From Prinia subflava (lineage: Eukaryota; Chordata; Aves; Passeriformes; Cisticolidae), in assembly GCF_021018805.1 (NCBI RefSeq), contig NC_086258.1, positions 18,476,192-18,540,191 of the forward strand: a stretch of 64,000 nucleotides of DNA. The letters are read 5' to 3'. Positions 50,801 to 61,048 of the stretch are shown piece after piece; the first letter of the stretch is position 1, and each line of letters begins with the position of its first letter. The notes beneath the pieces were generated by a model. The model had not been told where the DNA came from. It was given only the letters and a program-made list of their open reading frames with translations, and did not search any database. The translations under genes and the position numbers were made by a program.

Positions 50801-53800
50801 TAAGACAAGGTGTTGCAGTTCTCCTAAAATGAGATTTAGGGGGTTTCAGTAGGGCTTTTAGGGAGCCCCCGAGCCAGACAGAGGCAGGGGGTGATTTGCT
50901 CTCAGACCTGGGGTGTGATGGAAAACCCAGCAAAGAGGAGATGGCACGGCTGGATGCTGGCTCACCACAAGCATCCCTGCTAATTAGCAGCTGCTAATCA
51001 GGAGAGCTGGGAAGGGGAGGAGGTAGAGCCCCCACTGCATCAACCCACATCAATCCCAGCAGCTCCAGAGGACCAAGCCCACGTCAAGGCAAAGTTGGCT
51101 CCGACAAAAACCTTTTCTCTCCCGAGAAGAGGCGCAGAGGCAAAGCCCAGCATAAGCTGGTGTGGTACAGTACCTGCAACTGGAGCAGCCCCAGGCGGTG
51201 CACAGAGGGAAAAATAGAAATAAATCAACAGACAATGAGAATTAGCTCCTTTTTACAGCCCTGGAAGGAAAAGCAGCTTGCTAGCTCTGGATAAGATGGG
51301 GGGTGCATGCACAGCCCCTCTGGAGGTGCAGGGGGATGTTTTGGGGGCTGGAGGGGCTGTCCCCATGCAGTGACCCACCCCTCTCCCCCCGGTGTTCCAG
51401 GCTTGGGGAGCATGACTCTTTTTCATAGAGTGCTTGAAAGCAGACACAAACTATCCCCATCATAACGCAGCAATCACTGCAATTAATTAGTGGCAATCAT
51501 TACAACTAATTACATAAAATCATCGATACGCAACCCTCATCCTCAGAGCCTGCTGGGAGGAAGCATCACCCAGAGCAAGGAGCAGGGAATGCTGTCCCAC
51601 CAGCCTCTTCCTGGTTGTTGGGGGCTCTGGATGTGCCACATCCCTCCCCCAGCAGCGGGACAAGGATGATCCTCCAAAACACACCCAGACCTGCCCCTCC
51701 ACAGCTCGGGGTGAGAGCAGAGGCTGGGGCTGCCTGTGCTGCTCCTGCCTGCCTGGCCTGTCCCCAGCAGCCCGAGGACACCCACCTTCCAGATGCTGGC
51801 CTCCTTGCCGTACACCACGGCCATGCTGCTCACTTTGTTGGCCTCGATGAGCTGCCTCTCTGTCTGGTTGAGCTCCTCCGACACGAAGCCCATGAAGGAG
51901 TTGTCAGGGGTGTGAGCTGTGGGCACCAAGGGAAGGAGACACGTGGCTGGACAGATGTGTTTTGGGGATGTCTCCAGGGTTGGGGATACAGCCTGAGATG
52001 AGCCTGGTTCCAGAGCCTTGCCGGAGCATGGAGGAAAATGGAGCTGGAATCCCTACGCAAGCAGCTCATGAAATCCAGGCTTCAGAACCCACTCGAGCAG
52101 CTCTTCACACAGTGAGGAGCTTTTAAGGCTGCCAGAGGGGCTTTATCCAGCCAGGAAAAAGCAATGCTTGAGTCACCCAGCAGCCAGTGGGACACTGGGC
52201 TCCTTTCAGACACGCACATCTCCTGCCCATGCCATGGGCAAATCCCAATCACTGAACTGCCCTCACCTTCAGAATCCCAGCTGAAAGCAAACCAGGCTCT
52301 GCAACCAACACCACCCCAGCTGGAAGCTGCCGGCTGTGCCCTGACTCTGCTGGACCCATGGAAGGAGCCTGGTCTCTCTCCCTGGATCATTCTGTAGCTC
52401 AAGAAGTGGCCCAGCAAGAGCTTCTTGCGGGCTGGGGGAAGCAGAAGCAGAGCCAGGGAGGACAACACTGCCCAAGCATCATCTTGTGGAGGATCTCAGA
52501 GCCCCAGAACCATCTTGGCAGGCCCCCACTGATGCCTTGAGTTTTTATCTTTGATGTTTTTCAGATCCTGTACTGCATTAGTGTAGAACTCTGAACTCCA
52601 CATGGAGTGTTAGTAAGCTCTCTTCACATTTTGCTCAGACAGAACAATCCTTCAGGCCTAAGAACCAATGGCACCATCACAGCCTCAGGCCCTAAAAAGT
52701 ATAAACAAAAGGGAACTGGGGGCGAGCAAACTGGGGGAATGTGTTTTCATTACCTGAAGCTGTAATTGGAGGATTAACTCCTGATATGCAAATAGACCAA
52801 ACTTATATCTGTCTGAAAAGCTTGTGACTGTTTGTCCATCTTGGGTGGAGCCTCTGTGAGGCTTTTGAACTGCCCAAGGTGTATCTATTGAAGGCCTTTA
52901 ATAAACACACACTTTATTCTTTTAACTCTGTCTGGCCTCTGTTTTAGTAATGACTTGGGAAGGCTGACCTGAAACAGAGACTGGACAGAGTTACAGAATA
53001 AAGCAGGTATCTATTGAAAGGCCTCCAGGATACACCTTGGGCAGGACAAGAGCCTGGCCAGGGCTACACCCAAGATGGACCCAAAATGGGCACAAAATGG
53101 ACAAATGGTCACGAGGTCTCACACTTTGATAAGTTTTGGTCCATTTGCATTTTGGGGTTTAATTGTCCAGTTACAGCTCCAGGCTGTGAGGTCCCATCCT
53201 TCTTGTTCCTCCCTCCAGCCCACCCTTGTTTGTGCTTTTGGGCTGAAAGTTGTCCTTGGTGTGCAGCAGGAGAAGGATTTGTTTTGTGTCCCTGCTGTGT
53301 GCAGAGCTGAGTGACCCTGAGTGTGAGCTCAGAGCTGCACCCTGGGCAGCACAGGCTGAAACACGAGAGATAAAACTCAAGGCACCGCTGGGCAGCCACC
53401 TTGGCGTCCCCACTTACGGAACATGGTCATGAACTGGGCGGGTTGCAGGTTCCAGTAGCCCCAGTTGGTGCGGAAGCCGCGCAGTGTGGCGTACTCCTCG
53501 TGGTTGTACGCCGGCTCCGTCCCGAACGTGTCGATGACCCGCACGCGGCACCTGCAGGGCACAGGACGCCTGCTGTCCCCAGGACGCCTGCTGTCCCCAG
53601 GACGCCTGCTGTCCCCAGGACGCCTGCTGTCCCCAGGACACCTCGTCCCTCGTCTGCACCCCGAGCAGAGGGTGCAGCAGCCTCCCAAGGAGCCCTTCCC
53701 CACGCTGCTCCCTCCTTGCAGGATAATTTCCCGTTGCAGGACTCTCAGCTCCCTGACAGCTGTGAGAGTGATGAACCTCCCCAAGGCTTATTAATGCCCA

Positions 53801-56800
53801 ATATCCTGGGAATGCTGAGGCAGGCACTACCAGCACAAGGCTGAGGAGAGAAGAGGAGCAACGAGCAAGGGAAGAGCAAAACAGGCTGAATGCAAGAGCA
53901 AATGCATTTATAATAAAAGCAATAACGCAGCCTGTCATTTTTCTCTCTAATAAAATTGTGTAGGATAGTGGAAGAGTTGGGGAAAAAATGTAATAAATAG
54001 CAGGTCTATCAGCACTAAATTAAATCGCAGATTTTCCTGGCTGGTGATGTACCAGGGGACGATGACATTTGTCTTGATGCTCAAGGAGCCAGGGACAGGG
54101 CTCCTTAGAAATTCCCAAGGCTCACACTCCCCTCCATGCTGTGCTCACCGCTGGCTGCAAGAATGGAATGGAAGCACACATTGCAGGCACATGCAGGGTT
54201 TGGTCTTTCCCCAGTTCTCTCTCTTTTAATGAGGTTTTATCCTAAATATGTGAGGCTAAGAATGCCTCATACTGTGGCAGCGAGGGACACAACAAGGCAC
54301 CAGCCAGGCACAAATCAAACGCTCAGATTGGTCATTAGCATTAGTCTTTGCTTGCTAATTAATGAAATGGAGAACAAGAGCAGGCTTTGCTTACCTGTAT
54401 TTCTTGAAGGAGAGCCCCATGTGCTGCTTCATCTGCTGGAGGCCGTGGTAGTCGGTGTAAATCAGGTCGAAGGGCAGAGGACTGGTCAAGGGGCAGTTCC
54501 CCCGTCCTGGAGGCACCCCTAAGTGACTGGGGAGAAGCAGGAGAGATCAGCCCCCAGCACCAGCAAAGCCCTGCAGCACAAACACTCCTCTCCCTGCTGG
54601 GCATTGAGCAGGGGGCATCAAACAGCTCCTCTTTGATGGGGAGGGAGGCAGGCTGTTCTCCTCACCACAGTTTTTATTTCCTAGGCCAAAGATCCGGAGA
54701 GTCCTGGTCCCTCCCCATCTTTGCACCTGCTGCAGCTGAGTTCCTGCTCCTCCCACAGGGACTGTGAGGCACAGCACTCCCAGCCAGGGCTCACCAGCAT
54801 CCCAGTCACCACACGCCCTCCCTTGGACCTCTCTTGTTGAAGACACCAGATCTTGTTTACCTTCACTGCAGTCACACCAGTGAGACTTGTAAAGCCACGT
54901 CTTTCCTCTCCTCTCTGCCTGCAAGGCTCCCAGCTGAGCCCAAAGCTCTCTGTTCCCAGCTCCACAGCCCTCTCAGCACACCCTGGAATGTTTCTCTTAC
55001 TCCAGTCCATCCCACCACATCCCAGAGCACTCTCAGCTCCTCCTTGACTCTGCTGGCAATGCCTGTCCTTGGATGTTGGCCACATTTCATTCATATTTTG
55101 GATTTTTGGTCCCATTTACAAAATAATTCCATAAAAGAGGGGCAGCTGGGCCCTGGGTCTCACTGAGGGGGTTTCCAGCCAGTTCCTTACAAACAGCCAC
55201 ACCGCCCCTCTTCCCTCCTCCAGTAGATAAAATGCATTATGAGAGTCCAGATAAACTCCACTGACTGCAGTCTTTTTATCAAGACCATCAGTCAGCTCAC
55301 TGCCAGGGTGAGATGTGATTAATCCAGCAAGATACCTGGCTGCTAACCCTGAGGTGTGTCTCCTTCCATTTCCAATTACCTCTGTGAACTGAGGAATCCT
55401 CTCTCCAAAGCTGTTCCACCAAGTGTACCACTGATGTCAGCCTGACAGCCCATCTGCTTGTCTGGACCACGTTTCCTCCTTCTCAGAAAAAAACACCCTG
55501 TGACACCTTCCAGCTTCAGCAGGTTTCTCAAAAATCTATGTTGCTTGTACTTGTGATTTCCCAGTGCCAGTTTGCTCAGAGGCTGATTCACTCCACGGTT
55601 TTAATGCTCTCGAATTTTGTTTTTCCTCCTAAAGATGATAATTCCTCATCCTCATAACTCCACTCACACTCAAAAAGCAACAGCATCCTCATGGAAAACC
55701 AAACTGCTGAGCTGATTTGGTCCACCCAGGCTGTCTCACTCCCACCACGCAGTTGTCCCGTTTTGTTCTCAGTCCTCCCAACAAGGCTGAGGAACTCCTG
55801 TTTTATTTCACAAGTCTGTGCTCAGACACTGTGAAATCTCACCCTGAGCTCCTGCCTGCCAGGACGTCTGTCTTTGTTTTCTTCTGGGCTCGTCACTTAC
55901 TCTGAACCCCTATTTGGAGATGGGAATTTATCCCAGCCATGCCTGTAGGTATTTTCTCTTCTTTAAGGAATAAAAGTTCTGCTCAGGTTTTACACACCCT
56001 TTCGAATCTTTCCTTCCCTCTCTTACTGGTTCTCTTAATTTCTCTGCATTTTCCCCTCTGAACTTGAGAATTCCCTTTGTAGCCCTAGCTGGGGTTTATC
56101 TGTTCCTCAGCTGAAGTTCAAATGGACCCACGGCCCCAGGGTCCATCCTCTGAGGGGCACTTCCAAAAGGCCCTCACCCCTTGCAGAGCCCTTCAGTATT
56201 TCACGGATCCATCCCATGGCTGTTTCCCGAGGAAATTTCCCATCCAGGGAAAGCCAAGGGACACAGTTATCACAAGTATTTGCTCTCCAGTCTCTCGCTA
56301 ACATCAGAAGAGGCCACACAGAGCCAGAAATTAATTTGCCATAAAAAATATGATAAAGGGCTCTTGGTTGGCTCCTGGCCACACCTCACGCTTCTTCTGA
56401 ACCTGATCTGGTGGAAGAAGCACCTGCTTATTGCAGGGGCTTGGACCTTTAAAAGGTCCCTCTGAACTCGGACTTTTCTATGATTCTGATGTGGTTCCAA
56501 GTCCTTGAGCACTGAGCACCAAGATCCTTCTTCCAGCCCTATCCCAACCTGACACCCGTGAAGGGTCACCCCAAACTCCTGACCACGACAAGGACACCAG
56601 AAAACGTGTAAAGGTGGAACAACCTCGCCAGCCCAAGCCAGGAAAAACAAAGGATTTAAGACCAAGAGCTGCTTTTGCAGCTGCTTCATTGCTCTTGTCA
56701 CAAGGAATCTCAGCAGCAGCTCAGGGCAGCCTGGCCGGGGATGCCGCAGGAAGAACAGGTTGCAGTTTTGTCACTTTTATGCACAATTTTACACGACAGG

Positions 56801-59800
56801 ACTGATTGGGGAGATGGCAGGAATAGAAAGGCTCTCACCTCCCACAGCCACCTCGGTACAATAAATAGGGCACCAAGGAGACTCAGCCTCCCAGGAAGGC
56901 TGAAGGGGAATTTTTAAGCCAGGATTTTGTAGAGATGGAATTCTAAACAACACATGGTCTTACACAGTGCTGCTTTTTCCTCAGTCATCAGACAAACAGC
57001 GATTTACACCAACCTGCACTGTGGTGGAATCAATCCATAAACCTTGTATTTAACTAAAAATCCCCAAACCATTACACTGTGCTTGCAGCACACACCATCC
57101 TCTAGCTGGTACGTGTCACACAAGCCACTGCACTACAAAATAATCTGTAATTTAAGGAAGCCCTAACCAAGCTTGACGAGGGGCTGCAGGAGGCAGCAAT
57201 TAGTGTAACTCATGCTGAAGCCTCCAAAAAAGTTCCCAGCAGTTGGCAAGAGCAGGTCTGACTCTCCCAGCTCCCATCAGCACCGCAATCTGCCACTCAT
57301 CCCCTCTCCAGGTGCTCAGGACTTGCCACATCCATTTATACTCCCTGTGCCATGGCTACGTGGCTGGAATAGCTCTGAGAGCAGGAGCAGTGGCTTTGAG
57401 CAGAACATCTCTTCATTTACCCCCCTTATCCTCCCTAAACACTTTATAACTACTGATTTTAACATTCCACTCATGAAAATCCAGCCTGCACTTTACTGCA
57501 CCTCTGAGATGGGGGTGGGGGGAGAATTTTTTTTTTTTTTTAGTCCTCCTTATTTAAACATTCTTTATTCAGGCTTTCATCATTTGCCAGTTAAGTCAAC
57601 TAATTTTCTACTAAACCCAATTTCACTCATGGTTGGAGTGCAATTTCCCTGATTTTTCCTTGTGCCATGTACTATTAATGGCGCTTGAAATTACGCAAAT
57701 AAAATTGATGAGCGCAGACGCCGCCTTCGCCGCCAGCACAGCCCAGGGGTCTGCTGTGAAAACCACCCAAGCCCAGATCAATGGGTGGTGACCAGCTCAG
57801 CACCTCTGGATGGTGATCCAGGGGCTGATCCCTTCCCAAATCCCAGATCAGAGCTGAGCCCTGGCTCCTGTCTGGGAGGGAGCGGCCGCAGCGGCTCCGA
57901 TCCAAGTGGATGCCGAGCTCGCCTCTCTGCCAGCTGCCTCCACCAGCTGTGCCTACTCCAGAATAAATCTCCAGCAGCTTCTTGTGCTGCTATTTTCCTC
58001 TCAGAGGTACTTTAATCAGCCAGGGGACTGTCCTCTCCCTGGGCATGGTGCAGGCGCTCTGGAGTCAGATGACTGCGGGGTTATCTTTACATCCCATTGA
58101 CCTATTTTCAAATTAGCCCAACGTTTCTTTCCGCGTTATCGCTCCTGCTGCTGAGGAGTCCAGCACTAAATGGATCTCGTGGGCATCTCCTGGCAGCCTG
58201 GGCCAATATTCTGTATTATATTTAATTTCGTCTTCTCTGCCCACATCTGCTGCCATCAGCAAGGCTGAGAGCAGAGCAGGGATCCTTGTCCTCGCTGCCC
58301 CCTCGCCTTCTCCATGGCTGCAAGAGCCCAGCAGGCACTGGGATGTTATCCAGGGATGAAAGGTGCCAGAGCAGCTCCCAAGGGTCTGTCACAACCCCAT
58401 CACAACCAACAAGTGCAAATCTAAGCCCACAAAATGAACGTCCTACTGCCTGCCCTCTGCTCCCAGCTCTTCCCCCTGCTGGAATGAACGCTCATGGGAA
58501 ATTAGGATTTCCAAGCATCTGCAATGGTTTCACTTTTGCAGGGTGAACCTGGACTCTTTCTCTGGTCCATCATTGATCTTGTATGACACATCCAGGAGGG
58601 AAGTTCAGTAGTCCATATATTTATTTCCAAGACCTGGAGATGCACAGGATGGTGCCAGAACAAACACTTCTTTCTTGTCACAGATACAGCAAATGTGAAG
58701 GAACTTCCCAGGAAAGGAGAAATCATTACTTGAATTCCTGCAGGTAGGAGCAGAAACTGAGCACTCATGTGCTGGTGGTGCCTGGGCAGACCCTGTGACA
58801 GATGGGCTGTTCTCCTGCTGTCCCAGCTGCTCCAGCAGATCCAAAAAAAAGAAGAAATTCTCCCCTGTGAGGGTGGTGAGGCCCTGGCAGAGGCTGCCCA
58901 GAGAAGCTGTGGCTGCCCCATCCATGGGGGTGTCCAAGGCCAGGTTGAACTTGAGTACCAGGAGCATCTGATGCTCCATTAAAGGCTGAAGGTTCCTCCC
59001 CACAGGTGCAGAGCTGATCCATCCACAGCCTTTCCATGCAGCTCCACCAGGATCACACGGAACTGGCCACTTCTGGCTGTTTCCACAAGCAGTTCCTTTC
59101 TCTCCCACACAACAGCAGGACTGGTTTTGCCAGCTGGCGAGGGGAGTGAAGCCAGAGCCCGGGCACGGTGCAGGTTTTCATGTGAACAGATGCAAGACAG
59201 AAAGATGGCGTTGATCTGCCAGGAGACAATTAGAAATGTGCTTTCTGGACATGGTGTTTCCATCTGAACAGCCCTTTTCACAGCCTGAGCACACCTCGGT
59301 GAGCGTGGAGAGCACAGGGAAATGACAGCCCCCGCTGTATGAGGGGACAGTGGGGGCAGTGGGGGCACAGCCTCGTCCCACCACAGCTCCAAGGCACCCA
59401 AATGAGGGTGGCTCAGCACCCAAACCACGTGCTGGCCACAGCAGGGAAGGGGCTGCCAGCACTGGACACAGGCACGTGCTTCAAACCCAGCGCTTTGCCA
59501 GGACTAGAATTAAGAGTCCAGAACTTGACACAGGAGCAATTAAGCTCCGGGAACACTTTGTAAAGCCCTGACCCCGAGAGGCATCAAATCCCATTTTCTT
59601 CGACTTTCTGTCCTGCTTTATGAGCAGTTAATTTCAAGGGGACCATTGAGAAAAGCACCTTTCAGTGCTGTTCTGAACTCCCCAGCAGCTCACGGCTCTG
59701 CAGCCCTTCTCCCCCAGCCTCTCCCCTGGCCCCAGAAAAGCAGCTGGACATGCCAAGATGATCACTCCCGTGGCTCAAGGATGAGGGTAGGAGCTGGAGC

Positions 59801-60992
59801 TCCAGGAGTGCCCCTTGTGCTGCTTCTCCCAAGGAAAGAGGCTGAGAGGATCCTTCCTGCCTCACCCCGGGGCTCCAGCGAAAAAGCCTCAGCTTATCAA
59901 AGCTTTTTTTTTTACGGGCACAGCCATTGCTCCAAAGTGCTGCTTGTAATTTTCCAGCATCTACTCATGAGTTGCCTCATTAACAACCCAACTCAGAGCT
60001 TTCAGGCACTTCCCACTCCTCCCCTAGCAAGCAACAACACCAACACTGGCCTGGATTTTCACCTCCCTGAAAGCATTTTTGGGCTACCAACACAGCACCA
60101 GGGGTCTTTAGCAAGAATCAAGTGTTGGCATTCAAATTTGAGATGTTTCTTCCCTCCCTGCCTCACGACAAGGCTCAAAATGCTGCTGGCTGCCCACCCA
60201 GCAGAAATCTCAGGGAGAAAACAGCTCCTGGCTGCCTGCTCCAGCTCAGCAGTTTGTTTTCCTCCTGGGAAGATGCACACAGGAACATGGAATGGTTTGG
60301 GTTGGAAGGGAACAGATGAGCCCGTGTTTCACCCCTTGCCTCTCCAGAGGCACCACAAGCAGCTCACAAATTCACTGGGAGTCCAAAGGAGAACAAACAC
60401 CTGCACTTAGCTCAGCTACAGGAAAAAAAAATAGCCCCTGGTAGGGACTCGGCAGTGGAATTCACAGATCTTTAAAGTCTGTAGTGGGTAAAAAATAACC
60501 CAAATAAACTGGCCCTGTAAAACCAGGGCTGAGCTCCATGGCTGAGGTTCAGACCTCAAAGGGATATTTGGGCAGTGCTGAGCTGAGTGGGGATGGAGCC
60601 TGCAGATTCCCTGGGCTCCTTCTCTTTGTTCCAGATCAGCATCCGTCCCTAAACCAGAGGAAGAACCATTTGACACCCCTGCCCCTCACTGCTGGGCAGC
60701 GAGAGGTGCTCAGCACACATGTTCACACTCCCAACATCTTTTCTCCTCCAGCCCTCCATCACCAGCCTTTTTTGACCAGGGCCTTACTTCTCCTTCTTCA
60801 TTTTCCTGATCCTCAGCGTTCCTGACCCAATCCAGACCCACTCCACGCACTGCTGCATTGCAATCAATACAGATGCTAATCATGAACAGCTCTCAGATAA
60901 CCACTGGCTGAAGTGTATGCAGGCAAATCTTCCAGTGATCCCTTGCCAATGATCAATACACGCAGAAAAAGCAGCTCAGAAATGTGAAGAGA

Positions 60993-61048
<56 letters not shown>

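Noticed and set aside
60992..61045. Processed pseudogene suggested by the long poly(A)
   Set aside because: The 300 bp on the upstream side show no gene-like sequence or target duplication.
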